Shown one piece after another: positions 46,301-61,300 of a stretch of DNA of 64,000 bases. This DNA comes from Gyrodactylus bullatarudis (taxonomy: Eukaryota > Platyhelminthes > Monogenea > Gyrodactylidea > Gyrodactylidae). The position numbers were made by a program, and so were the translations under genes. The stretch lies in the NCBI GenBank assembly GCA_012064415.1, contig SSNU01000252.1:19765-83764 (forward strand), given 5' to 3'. Positions within the stretch are counted from its first letter, which is position 1. The number at the start of each line of letters is the position of its first letter. Under the pieces are notes generated by a model. The model did not search any database. It was not told the DNA's origin and worked only from the letters and a program-made list of their open reading frames with translations.

Positions 46301-49300
46301 GGAAATGGCATTAGAATTTTTTTTTGAAAATGGCGATTACAGAAAATATAGAATCTGTTGCTCGCTTGCTAACTGAATAGGTTGTCTTCTGGCTTGTATT
46401 GGTTTATCTGTAGAAAAAGAAAGGGGAGAGAAAGGTGTAGTATTTCTTAAAAAACAAGGATTATAAAAATTACAGTGATTTTTAAGGGTAACAACTCTGA
46501 TAATATAATTCATCACTTGAAGGAAAATTAAGATTAGAATAAAAACATTTAGATTACCCTGACTGATTATTGACTCACTCAATATTTCGAATATATTTTT
46601 ATCAGGGTAATCTGAATGTTTTTTATTTTAATCTTAATCTTAATTTTCTTTTAAATGATGAATTAGAGCTATTACTCTAATAAATCTGATTATTACAGTC
46701 ACTTTAATTTTTATAATCCTTATTCTTTAAGAAATACTACACCTTTCTCTCCCCTTTCTTTTTCTACAGACCAATACAAGCCAGAAGACAACATAGTCAA
46801 GCGAACAACGTTATAGGCAATCTATGCCGAACAGTTCTCTAAAGAACAACATTTTAAAAAAATATTTAAAATTTACAGCTAATATTTTGTCAATTTCAAA
46901 GTAAAAGAGAGGTCAAAAGTTGTATCAAAGTTAGACATGGAAGCCAAAAGTCGACATTGAATTCTTCATAGACTTGTGAATATTCAGGGTTCTTGGATCA
47001 TTAAATTTCATAGATTTTCAAAGAGTAAAAATGAATAATGCAGCACTTGTAGTTACAAAGATTATCTACAAATATTTTGTAATGGATTAGCCCATGACGC
47101 CAAATGTTACAGCTTACAAGAAGAACCTGCTGGATAGACTAAGCACCAATAACGAAATAATCATAGATGAGAAAAAATGACCATGAAATCGAAATTCAAC
47201 TAACACGTGATGATCAGACGATCATAAAAATTCAGAACAAACCCAACCAGATAAAAACTTTAGACTTTTTCAATTTGGGACCTCAACATTTTTCGATATT
47301 TGAACCGATTAGATACGAGTATATTTAGGATCATAAGTGAAAAAATGATTCTAATTTGGCTACAACAGTTCAAAGAAAATTTGTTATCTTCTAGGAAAAT
47401 TTGAACCATGAACTTTTTTCAGATCATGAAATGCGGATCATTTGTCTGATGTTAGTCTGAAATTTCAATAAAATTAAAATTATATTAGAATCACTTCAAA
47501 TACTCGAAATCGATGAAAAAATAGAGATTCTCTATTAGAGAACTTTTAAGAATTCCAGATTTTTGTTTCCTCAAAATCCTTAATGTAAATCGAAAAAATC
47601 AAATATTCACATCATTCTTGAAAATATTTGTAGAAATCATTAGTTTCCATCTTCACAATATTAACTAGCAGTAAGTTTGTTATTATGGAAAAAAGTTGGA
47701 GAATTTATCTCTACATTTAACCCGTATTTTCTATTGATAATAGTTGAATATATAATAGAGTGATTTGATAATTTTGGACAAAATTTGATTGGATATATCA
47801 AGTAATACAGACAAACAGTCAAGACAAGCAAACGTATTAAGTTTATTCCCAAATTATTATTTTATTACCTTTATGTAAATTATTCTTGAGAGTTTCACAA
47901 TGAAAAACATAAAAAATCAATGTCTAAGGGGCTAAAGAAGAAGAGATCTTCTTTTTTCTAGACAGAAAAATATTGGGGAGGGGGAATGAAGTTCTGGGAC
48001 AACTGTTTATACTAAATGTAAATGATTATATGAAAAAATAGGGTTTCCTTTTATTACAATGACTACTATATAGTAAAGTAGACTAAGATAAATGGAGGGA
48101 ATAAAGCAAAAGAATATAGAATAAAGACGCGCACTAAATTACAAATCCTTGTTTTATTCTATTTGATAAATTTCTCTAGAATAACCACACTGCCTACTCC
48201 AAATTCGTTATTTTCTCGAACTTAATTGCCTTATTAGTACCGGAACGTTTGAAAAAGGCTCTGGAAAAAGGTTGGTTATATTCCAATTGAATCTAAAGCT
48301 AGTTAATATGAAGATTGGAATTTGTGGTTTTTACAAAATTCTCAATTTTTTCATCAAGAAATCGAATTTGATCAAGATTTTTTGGAATCTAGATCATGAG
48401 GCCCTCTTTCACGATACGGAGAAAAAAATTTTGAAAAAATCAATTTTTTAGGAAAATACGGCAAATTTGAAATCTTGAAGTAGCGCCAAATTCCCATTTT
48501 TATGAACTTTGAGTTGAAAATTTTTGTTTATTTCAATGTGAGAGACTGATCAAAAGTTGATTTTTAGGAACACAATAAGACAAAAAACCGATGATCATAA
48601 TAAAAATTTTGATAAATTCGTCATTTTTCAGGGATCTTGAAATATCAAATTTCATCGACTTTCAAATAGGGAAAATGATGAAAAATTCAAAATTTGATTT
48701 TGACACGATTATGGGGTGATTCTCAAAACCATATTCAGCATTTTTGATTTCATTGACTTATTATGATCCTAAAAACCATAAATTCCCATCTTCATATTAA
48801 CTAGCTTTAGATTCAATTGGAATAGTTTTACTAATACAAATTCCACAATGGAACGAAAACACTTTTCCTATAGTTTTTTTCGAGTCGTAAGTATCATCCT
48901 TTAATGCGCTAATGAATAATAATAATCACTTCAATTCTAAGTGATTTGAGTAAATGCCCATCAACTGGGTCGAATTCTGTCGAATGGAATCTTTTTATCA
49001 GATTGTAGTAAAAAAATCATTGATATCTTAAAAAATAAAATTTACAAAACGCCGAGTTTTTCGCCGTTTTTAGTTATTTCTAAGACGTTTTTCCTAATTT
49101 TTAAAGCAGATTAATTCATTTCAGCTATTTCACACATGCCTAACAGTTTCAAAAAAGAGATTTTAATTTTTCACATTTGCTAAAAAAAAGATACTATCGA
49201 GTATAGCTTCCAAACCAAAAGGGATAACGAGCTGTTATAAACTTTTTAGAGCAAAAATAAGAACTAAAATTTGATAAGAAACAAATTCGAATATTTCTCA

Positions 49301-52300
49301 AAATCAATACACTAAAGAATTTTCAGAATCTTTTTATTTCGATCTTATGAACACACAGAAATAAGTGTTATCTAGCTAGACTTTGTTAATAATTGTGTAA
49401 ATTATGATAAAGTAGTGTAAGTAAGGTCCAGATTTAAATTATTCGCTAAACTTTAGAAAATTGAATTCTGAAAGATAAAGAATCATTTTTTATTTTAGTT
49501 TTAAATTGAAATAAATAAACTTTGCGGAAATAACTTAGCAACATTCTTTATGAATGTAAATCTTAAGTTCAAATAGAGTAAAGAATCTTGATGGCTGAAT
49601 GAGAAATAATCTTGTATGTATCAAGTGTAACGGTTATTATGAGACTAATCAGTTAGAAAATTTTTTTTTGGGAAAAGCTATTTACTGGAAAGTGAATAAT
49701 ACGATTAAAATTGAGTAAGAGTATTTTAGAAATGATATTTGCATGAATAAACCTTGGATGAAAATCAACAATTTATTATAGGACAAATGGACGAAAAATT
49801 GTCTGAATATCTATTGCCCACACACTGATGCAAGCTTATAGACATAATCTCAATTTCTTTCTAGATTGTTCTTTTTTCTTTTGGGGAACGAAGAAAATCT
49901 AAATGTACTACATTTATCCATTCATGTGAACACACGGATTAGTTTATTTCACTTAACAATTAGACAACAAAAATATCGTTATGGAGAAATAGTCGTTGAT
50001 ATTTATCCCTAGATATGCTTCCAATTATTCTTAGACTAAGTAAACTCAAAATCTATAATTTTGCCTCTGGTTGGAAAGGCCTCTTATAGCCTAGCTCAAC
50101 AGATTTTGATTCATTTTCTAAAGGAAGGGTTCGTTAACCTTACGATAGAAATACAAATTGAATTGTCTTCAAGATCAAACGATCATCTTACAAAGAATAA
50201 AGTGGTAAGCACACTTATCAAACAAAAAAAATTAGAAGCTCCAGTTGGAATTTTTCATTACCAAGTCAACAAAATGCCTATGAATGTAGTCTTTTCAGAA
50301 GAAGCCTCCCTATATCAAATCTTGAGTCCTAGAAGTACAGTTGTGCCCCAGTTTTGGTGTATGAGAAATCGCACACCCCAATTTTCCTATTAAAAATTGA
50401 TTTTTCTCATCATAGATCTACTTGAAAGTAGAACATGTTTTTGAAAGATAATTTTTTGGCCGAAATTTCTCAATTTTTTAGTTTTTGGTCTTGTGGTGGT
50501 TGGTGTAAAGGAAGACATTGTAGTTGGTAAATTCATGTATTTATGAGGACTGTATATTTGTGTGATAAATGCAATGAAAAGGCTAATAAAGGTACATTAA
50601 ATATGAAGAGGAGAGATTCATAGTTTTTACCACTTACCACGAGGTGTACACAGAGAAATATAACCTGTGTACCCACGTGATTAAACAAATTAACCTCCAT
50701 TGATCTCATTGGTTAATAAGGGTCATTCAATATGATTGGTCGATAGGGATCGTGTACATAAGAGTTTGTATTATTATATTATTACTATTGAGTAGTATTA
50801 ATAGATAAATTAGGTTTTTGAGGAATATTCAAAAGTTTTGGTGACTATGCTGTTACAGTCTCAATTTAAAGAGAATTTTCTCTTGATTCGATCAGTACCA
50901 CTGAACCCTATTGCATTTGTCCACTGAGCATGAAAAATCTTGAAAATTAACTTTGATAAAAAAGGCAATGTGTCACCTTTAATAGGAAAAAAATCAATAA
51001 TTATGGGTTTCAATTTTTTCAAACATTCTCTATGTTAGCTTCATTAATTACGTCTTCATGTCTAATTAAAAGTCAATGACGAATTCTATCAAATGTCGTT
51101 ACAGTGTCTTGATGTAAAAACAATTTTTCATAGGAAAAATGGAGTGTGCGATTTCTCATACACCAAAACTGGGGCACAACTGTATTCATATTCATTTGAA
51201 CTAGAATTCTTAGAAGGGATCAAGGTGCAGCCCCCGCCCCAACAGAAAGAAACTGGTCGTATAAATCTAGGATTTGTTCTCAATAGAAAACAAAGATAAC
51301 TAATCGTATTTTACAAAATTCCAATAATGAAAACAGAATCTTATTTAAGCCAAGAAAACTTACATAAAGAATACCACTTCTTGATTGAAATCGAACAGAT
51401 TGTGATTTAGATATGATAAATGAAAAAGAAAAGGTAATAAAAGTTATTTAATTATGGCAAGGGAAGAGAGAGAGAAAGAATCTAAACCCGGTAGGTTGAA
51501 TTGTTTTGGTGAGAATTTCATCAAACCAAGTACTAGCCCATCTAGTACAAAGACATTAAAATTTACACTGGAAAATGTAGTAAACAGAAGAAAATTGTTT
51601 AATTTAATTCTGCCGTTGGTTTAAACAAGGATTCCTCTTCGATTAACTTTTGTTGTTGTCGAATAAAAGTACATTCGTATTGGCTATTAAAAATTACATT
51701 TATCGAATACAGTTTGATTAAATTAATTTCTTAATAATCAATCTGTGGTTGATGTATCATGCTTGGACGAAACTTTCAGAGATTAATAGAATCACTTATT
51801 GATAAGATGAGATTAATCAATCTTCAAGTATTTTAACATCATACCACGAACTTTTGCTCCAAAATATCTTTTTATGCTCTTGGATTCCAGAATCTGTTAT
51901 AAGATAAACAAAATTATGGAAATTTCCAATTAAAAAATGTTTCTTGACAGATTCATTCATTGAGAATGAGAGAAATTTGATTTCTAATAAGACAATTAGT
52001 TTAACCAAGATTGAAATCAGCTCGGCATCTTTTCTAGAAGGAAAAATATGAACTCTAGTTAAGTTATAAAAATAAAGCAATAAAAACGTTTTTTATTTGA
52101 AGATTTTGATTATCTTATTCCAGAAGTATAAAAAGATTTACTGAAGCGAAATTTGATGGAATTATTTTAAAATAATTGAGGATTAGTTTTAGTAATCTGT
52201 AAAAATTTCGTCCAAATCTATGTTATACATTGGTTTAGACTTATTTTTATTGAAATATTTTCCATTCAAATATAGATAAAGAATACTAATATTAAACTCT

Positions 52301-55300
52301 ACAAATATTTAAATGTCTGAAGGGTTATTGAGAAAAATAAATCGAGAACCAAACCAATATACAGTGTATATTGTTTTATTTGCTAAAGAAAGACAGAGTT
52401 GAAAAAAACTGTTTATACAATGAGGACTAGTATAATGATGAAAGAGATAACTCATGGATGGAAATCTTTGAAAAATTATTTCAGCAAGATGAAAAGAGTT
52501 CTTTGGATTGAAAAAAAGAAAATATCTTTACTTGTGAGTAATGTAAAAAGAATAAAAGAAAGATTCACTTTTTCTTATTAAAATTATTACTATAAGTAAC
52601 CTAGAGTATGAATGAATCGGATTATAGAGGAGATACCAGAAATTGAAATCATCTATCTTTGGGAATTTAATTAAATTTCTACAATACAATTCCCATGAAA
52701 ATCAATTAATGATTTAAATTTTTTCACAAGTCACAAGGAATCCCAAGTAAAATCTATAGATTTGAATGTGGGACGCCTGGATGTTTTAAGGAATATATGA
52801 TTAAAACATGGAGATTAATTTCAAATGACGGTGGTGCTTGTTTTAATGAATCTAACAGTGTAATCTTGAATAAAGTAATAAATCATAGGTTCCTTCTCTG
52901 ATGAGAAATGTGAAAGAACGCATTTCCCAGACTCAACGTCCGTCAAGAAGAAATTATTATTCTATGCCATTATCCAAAAATATGTGGCTTTCAATCATTA
53001 GTTAATGAAATAATATTCAGCACTTTACAAGATCTTAAAATACAGATGATGGAAGAAATAAAATTAAAAATACATGAGTGTTGAATAAATAGATTATAAA
53101 AGATTTTGAAAAGCTTCCATGTTTTTCATCGACTTATGGTTAGTCAGGAAATGGGAAGAAACTAACTGATCTACATGGGAAATTTGGATCTGATAAAACA
53201 ATCTCTCTGGTAATTTGGTAATAATTTAATGCTAGGAAAAGGTATAATTTGATTTGTTGAAGAGAATAATAGAAATCAATCGGAATACGTCGTCTATACA
53301 CTAAGCAAGTGAATCAAAATGCCTATTATGTTTCATTGATCGTTATAAGTTAGGATAAATTATGTCATGAAGAGATGAATTTTGCTTCTATTTAGTTCTG
53401 AATTATACAGACAGGCAGGAATGATGCCGAACTGGAGAAAACACATTCATTATTCAATTTTATCTCTTGAACCCTATAGATAGTCTCATTTTTTCATATT
53501 TCTCCATGAATAAATTCATCAAACTTCAATACTTTGGGTCATTTTACTTCCTGATGGTTTGATTTTCTCTTAAAATTCTACGACTGAATTCGAATCTTCT
53601 GCTTATGTTTGTAATTATTTCAAATCTCCGAGACCAACTAAAGTTTTCCGCTCTAAAGTTGAAAAAAGTTTTTGTCAGATTGAACATTTTTCGGAAATTT
53701 GTTTCATTAATAACTCTAGTTCCGGTCTAACTCATTTCGAACAACGAGAGCCTCATTGAAACAGTCAAAGTAATACGAACCAAGAGGGTTTATAAAAAGC
53801 CAAAAGTATATTCAATGTATTTCAAGAATAGCATAAGAGATTCCCTCTCAAAACTTTTCCTTCCTTACCGATCATCATTAAAGTTTGATAAACTATATTC
53901 CCTGGGGCAAATAATTTTTGATAAATGTATGTAGATCTCCTGGGAATTGTCAGTTCGTTAGATTTTTTGAGTTGTAGTTATTCATTTCAGACTAGTGTAC
54001 ATGAATGAAACTACTGTTTACATTGATATTAACATCATGTGATTTTGAACTGGAACAATCCTTCCACATGACGAAGAGTATTGAAAAATATTTAATTTCT
54101 TTAATAACTTTGGATAACTAAAAAGCTGTTCTTGATATACTGTCGACGTATCAAATTTGATGACCACGCTAAATATTAACTGCATAAAATTTATACTTCT
54201 CTTGCAAAATTTCAAGTTACTAATCTTCTTCTAAACCTCCCTTAGACATTTAAAGATAGCTAAGCTGTTTAAAGGTTGGTATTATTGACATTTACAACTA
54301 TTCTCGATGAATTTGGGAATTCGTAATTTTTACAAAAATCTCATTTTTCCATCAAGGTATCGAAATTTTTAAAAGATTTTTTGGTAACTGATTCAAAATG
54401 TCCTCTTTTACTGATTTTAGAAAAAAAAATTTGAAAAAAGTTTTTTTCGGAAATTTTTGAGACATTTTTAAATTTGCGATTTTTTTAATTTTTTCAAACT
54501 TTGAGTTGAAAATTTTTGTTGATTTCAAGGTCTGAGAGAAATCAAACGTTATTTTTCAGGATCATCATAAGACAAAGAAAATAATCACATTTATTCATTT
54601 TTTTGAAAAAACACGCCATTTGCATGCGAAAGTCTACTTCCTATTTTTCGATCATTTTTACTGCTTGGGAATTGAAAAACTGGGGTGAACCAAGATCATT
54701 TCAAAATGACGAGTAATTTCTTTGTCTAATGATGATCCTGAAAAATAACGTTTGATTTCTCTCAGACCTTGAAATCAACAAGAATTTTCAACTCAAAGTT
54801 TAAAAAAAATTAAAAAATCGCCATCTCGAATTTAAAAATATCTCTTAAATTTCCGAAAAAAACTTTTTTCAAATTTTCTTTTCTAAAATCAGTAAAAGAG
54901 GACATTTTGAATCAGTTACCAAAAAATCTTTCAAAAATTTCGATACCTTGATGGAAAAATGAGATTTTTGTAAAAATTACGAATTCCCAAATTCATCGAG
55001 AATAGCTTACAACTACAGAAATAATTTTTGACAAGAAAAAAAGCGAGGTTTTTGTACTTTATCATTTTTACCTAGTACTATGTATCGAACAGGATTTAAA
55101 AATCAATCAAGTTTTATTTGTGAAACCAATCATTACTTGATAACAAGGGAACATATTAACAATCTGATCAAGTACATAGAATACCGAAAAGATTTTAGTT
55201 CAATGAACTCGTCTCCATCTTTCATCCTATCCCCTACACCTTAACCAGATAAATCAATAAAGTGTCTCGGTTTATAGCAGTGAATTAATGTTGTTTATGT

Positions 55301-58300
55301 GAAAAAATCTCTTGTCTGGTTGGTTCCTTAGATTGGAATGCACTATTGGAATTCAAAAGTTTTTATTAGTCAAAGTAATTGAATTTCAAGTGCAAATTGA
55401 TGAATACCTATGGGTATAGTGATCGAATTAATATGTGAGGCACTTCTAATATTTATGATTAACGACTCATTTTAGATAATATAATTTTCAAATCAAGACC
55501 ATTCGATTTATAGAAAAATTCTCTATCGAATGATACCTAGATAAGATTGTTACCTATCATAATTTTACTAGTAAAGGCAAATATACTATCTTTCATTGAA
55601 ACTGAAAACGAAAAAATATGTGTGGCATTTTTAATTAGCATAAAAATTCTCCTTCCCCCTCAAGGATTTCAAAAATTGTTTTAAAAATTGAATAGACTAG
55701 ATAATTTTCATAAAATTCTCCCCAATTATTTTAATTTTCACATTTGAGTTCATCAGTATTTCAAAGCTGTTTTTCGTATGATTTAATGTACTAAAATACA
55801 AAAATCTTCACTCATTTTTTAGTCTTTAAATGACATCAATCAAAATTTCCTGATGATTTTCTGAGTTCAATTTTCCATTAACAATAACTAGTGTAAAGTT
55901 CCTGAGAAGAAAATTGGTGATAATACCATAATTGAAGCTACACCATGTTTGGAATTCAGTACTTTCTTAAGGTCCTTCCCATCTGAGCACTAATGGCAGC
56001 TTAAGCCATCCATATCAAACTTTTCCTCGTCAGAAATTATGATTTTATCCAAAAAGTCTCTTTGACATAATTTCTCCTTGATCCATTCAGATCGAATATT
56101 CATATAGTATTCTGAACGTTTTGGTCATTTTTCAGACTTCATATAAGAGAAATTTAGATAATTTTGCAAGATTTTTACAATTATTCCCAAATTTCTACTC
56201 AAATCTTGTTTGACTTTTGCATGATTGAAGTTCACGAGTTTTTAGATAGCTATCTTTTGAACTGTCCTATCAGATTTTTTCTATTTCAATCTCTCACTAG
56301 GTTTTTTTGGACTTGACTTTGACTTTGTTATTTGCTGTAAGAGAATATTAGAAATTTTATAGAATTCCCCTTTATTTTTAAGTAATTTTATCGTCTTGAG
56401 CTCTTCATTTTTAAAGAGATAAGTTGGCCGAAATCTCTTAAAAATTCAAAAATATTTTTTTTGAGAATTCTAAATAAATTTTAAAAATTTTAGATTTTCG
56501 GTTTCATCTCAGGTTTTTTCAGCGAAAAGTACATCAAATATAGAAGATTAAAAATGCCACACATATTTTTTCGTTTTCAGTTTCAATGAAAGATAGTATA
56601 TTTGCCTTTACTAGTAAAATTATGATAGGTAACAATCTTATCTAGGTATCATTTGATAGAGAATTTTTCTATAAATCGAATGGTCTTGATTTGAAAATTA
56701 TATTATCTAAAATGAGTCGTTAATCATAAATATTAGAAGTACCTCACATAACTTATAAGCTATAAGTCAGAAAATTGTGAGTATAATCCAATAAACATTT
56801 GATTGAGTCATGGGATCATGGATGAATTATAAACTCCTGGTAAGATCAAGTTAAATTGTTTCCTAATCATAAAAATGAACTAGACAGGCAATGATTTCTT
56901 TGACTAGTCCAATAAAATATTTTGACGTAGTTCGTGGTTGGAGTACTCTAAGTAGCAGTAGGAAGGCCAAACTCATTAGCAGGATCAATATTAATGAACA
57001 TATTTCGAAGGGGAAATATCTATCGAGAAACAATTCTCAATAAATGTTGAAAATATTATAGATTATTGACAGATTTTATGTCTTTATTTTCAAAAAGAAG
57101 ATGATAAAGTGGACAGAGGAATGAATCTTAAACTCTCAACATTTCCAAGCATAAATACACACAACGCGAATTACGCGCACACACAAACACACTACAAGAG
57201 TGTAGGGGAGAGAGAATATATTTTTTACCAAGAAAAAAATGTTGAATAAATCACTTGAAAAGGAAAAAATGTCAAATAAAGATTACGAAAGATCTTTTCC
57301 TCTTAAAAATCAATTTACTGTTGATTAAAGACTGGGTTTTGTATCAGATTTTCTGATTTAAAACCTCCCCAGTTTAATTGAGCTAATGAATAACAGGTGT
57401 ATCGTTTCCCTTTTGAAATCTATGATTTTTATGATTTGTTATTTACCAGTGAAGTAAAAACCATGGTATTCAAAATTTACTTGAAAATAGAAGGGTTCAA
57501 TGAAGATTTAACTCAATCAAAAGTGTAAACCAACGATGAACTAATAAATAAAGTAGAGTAAATAAGACTATATAGAGTAAAAATCTGTTGCTAGAAACAC
57601 TACATTTTCAAAATTGATCTATAGAGATCGATAAAAGTTGGGCTTTCCTCCAGTACGGCTTACAGTACATTTAGAGAATTTGTTCAGTCTGTGTGAGCCA
57701 AATAAAAACAAGAGAGGTAATGGGAGGTGTGTGAGTTTGTTGAAATTATGAAAAGAAATACATTTGTGAGTGTATGCATAATATAAATTGTATATAAGTG
57801 GTTATAGAGTGTAGATTTGGAATTTCTTCCAATGTAACAAATCCATTCACACATTCTCAACTATAGACCCAAAATGTAAACAAAATTTTTGTTTTTTTAT
57901 TTTCTTTTTTCTTATCGTGACTACTAATACTAATTATAATTGTACTATTATAATACAGTATAATAGATTTACTTGGATGAGTAAATAATTTGTGTGCTTC
58001 TCTCTAATAAAACTACATTGCATTCTGTAGGAATTTTTATTACTAAGAAAAAAAAGGGGTGTGTGCAGGATTCCTTTTTCACTTGAATCCTGATTCTAGT
58101 GTGCGGTAGTAGTACCAGTTATTGAGTAAAGGGCTCACAGTTTGTATGAAATGAAAGTAACTTGTTCTGACCTGTAAATAAAATTCACATTTATTAAATA
58201 CGGATCCATATAAATTTCAATCAATACATAATGGATTTTATTCTATTATCCGGTTAATTTTGAAGGAGATCAACATTTTTTAAAATAAAGTTTGGTAGGA

Positions 58301-61300
58301 ATAAATCCATAAAGCATGAGATTGAAGCTGGTTTATTTATTAAGGAAAAGTTTAAAACTAATCACTTTATTTTACATCTACTTGCGAGGGACATATCAGA
58401 AAGAGATTCTGATATTTAAAGTATGGCTATTTTTCACTGTAATTTAAATTCTATTCCATGAGGAGGAAACCTGTTATAAACTTTAGTTTCTTTAATTTAT
58501 AATAATGTTTTATGATATTAGTGTCAGTAAGAATTCTATTCTTTTCATTCAATCTATCTGGATTAATTGATAAATTTTATGGTTCAGAATATTCAAAAAT
58601 CCTGATTACAAATGTAGCAGAGAATGCTTCTTTATTAATAAAACTGCTAAGAAGAAAACCTATTTTTCATTTAAAATAAATCATCAGCAAAAGATTTTTT
58701 ATGTAACCAAATGTTAATCATGTGATAACCAAGAAAATTATCCTATTCTTTCTTGTATAAAATTTACCACAAATTTCGTCAATATGCGTCAAATCTAGTT
58801 TGAAATTTTGGAAACTTCCCTGTATTTGATCAGTTCAAGAACAAAATTTTTCACTTGAATATTTCTGAAGCATAGTTGTAGACAAACGAGTTTACAGAAT
58901 AGAGAAAAACAAGAGATTATTTCTTAAATTCTTTAAAAAAATATTATTTATTTTATTAAACATGAAGCAGTATCTCAAATATGTTCATTGGCTTTAATTT
59001 GTTGGAGAATTAACCAAGAATGCAGAATATCGATTGCATTCTTATCATTTCTTTTTATAATAATCTGCATAGGTGAATTCTAAAATATATATCACTATAC
59101 TAAATATATTTATGATATTACGGTATACTGTTTTATACATAAAAAAGATATAAGTTAAAATATCACATAATATGTATATATTTAATATTACTGGTCTAGT
59201 TAGCTGACAAGATAAATAAAGGAGATCCAGAGATTTTGGATCTGAATCAACAGAGAAACAGAGATACAATTAGAATCACATAAATCTGGGCTAGATATCA
59301 GTAGACATTAAATTATTGAAAGACAATACTTGGACTATATCATTTTATTGGCTCTCCTTATGTAGGATGGAAACTAAGAAAATTCAAGTCACTAAGGAAT
59401 AAAGATCACAATGAATATTTTATAGTAGTTTGATTGTAATTGACCCATTGAGGACAGAAAAAATAAATTAAATCTCAAGTACCAACAGTATAGAAATTTC
59501 ATAATTCGGGAGTTGTACCAGACCAACGAGTCAATCGATAATAAGATAAGGCTTGTTATAAATCCTTTGTATCTTAAATCATTGAAATAAAGTACAGTTG
59601 TAAAGTTATCTTTAACCAATTATTCCAGAATCCAGTTCGCAAGGAAGAATTAAACAACCTTAGAGGGCACACTGTACACAAGTCGTACAGAGGAAAGAAG
59701 ATGATACTTCCTTAAATAGGTCAACCAGGAAATAAAAAGCAATATATCAGTAGATACAAAATGAGAGAACACAATCTTTTAAATTACTTTCGTTAGATTA
59801 AGTAATGTATCATGGTTCAATAAATGTCTGGAAGTTGACGTCATTGTTGATAATTATAATTCTGATTTTTACAAGCTGACAAAATTTTTGACTAGAATAT
59901 CGATATCTAACTCAACTTTTAAGACTTCCTCAGTAGAGCACCACCTGAAAATCTGAGCATTTTATATATGGTAAAATGGTAGTTTAAAATAGGGAATAAA
60001 ATTTACAGAATTTTATCAGAGCATGGTAACAACTTCACCAAACTCACAAATACTTTATTCCTTATTTTACGTAGATATTTATTTTTTAACCCTTAGAGTC
60101 CCAGAGAATATCTTTTGTCTATCTTATGGTTTGTGAATACGCTGATTACGATTCTATAGTCGTTTTAGTTCAGGAGTTATCGATCAAAAATTATGTCATT
60201 TTTTGCTACCTTAAAAGCAGACATATACACCTAATTAATATGAAGATGGGAATTTATGATTTTTAAGTTTAGATCTAAATCACGAGACTCTCTTTCACGA
60301 TGATGAGAAAAAAATTTAGAAAAAATAAATTTTTAAGGAAAATACGACAAATTTAAAATCTTGAAGTAGCGCCAAATTCCCAATTTTTGAACTTTGAGTT
60401 GAAAATTTTTTGTTGTTTTCAATTTGAGAGTGATCAAAAGTTGATTTTTAGGATCACAATAAGTCAAAGAAATCAAATATGCTGAATCTGGTTTTGAGAA
60501 TTAACTTTTGATTTTTTGACCATTTGACTTGAAAGTCGATGAAATTTGATATTTCAAGATCCCTGAAAAATGACGAATTTATCAAAATTTTTATTATGAT
60601 CATCGGTTTTTTGTCTTATTGTGTTCCTAAAAATCAACTTTTGATCAGTCTCTCACATTGAAATCAACAAAAATTTTCAACTCAAAGTCCATAAAAATGG
60701 GAATTTGGCGCTACTTCAAGATTTCAAATTTGCCGTGTTTCTTTAAAAACTGATTTTTTATATTATTTATTTTATTTCATTTTTAGATTTTTTTGAAAAA
60801 GATTACTTGATGAAAAAATTAAGAAAAATACTAAATCCCTATCTTCTCAATGATGAGTTGCTAAAATGATATTTGATAGAAATAACCCAGTGTTATTAAG
60901 TTTAAGGGTTAAGTTGACCAGATTTATACGAGCTAAAATTTTTTTCTATATTCCTTAATTTAGTAGAATAAATTATTTAAAAAAGATAAAATTGCTAGTT
61001 TATAGGCCACATCAATAAAAATGATCATCAGCTTATTGAGAAAAGAAAGATAATACAGTAAATTACACACGAGATAGGGATTTATTCCATATGGGGAGGG
61101 GGTCTTCCTTTCCATTTTTTCGTTTTGAATATGGCATGGGTTGAATCATTATTGATTTTATTTAAAATCTTGGATGATTTTCATTTTCGAATAAATCAAT
61201 AAAATCTACTGATAAAAAATTATAAACATGAAAAGATACCTAAAATTTTCTCCTCTATCTAGCAGTGCTATTCGACAACTAGTTCAACTAACGGAGATAC

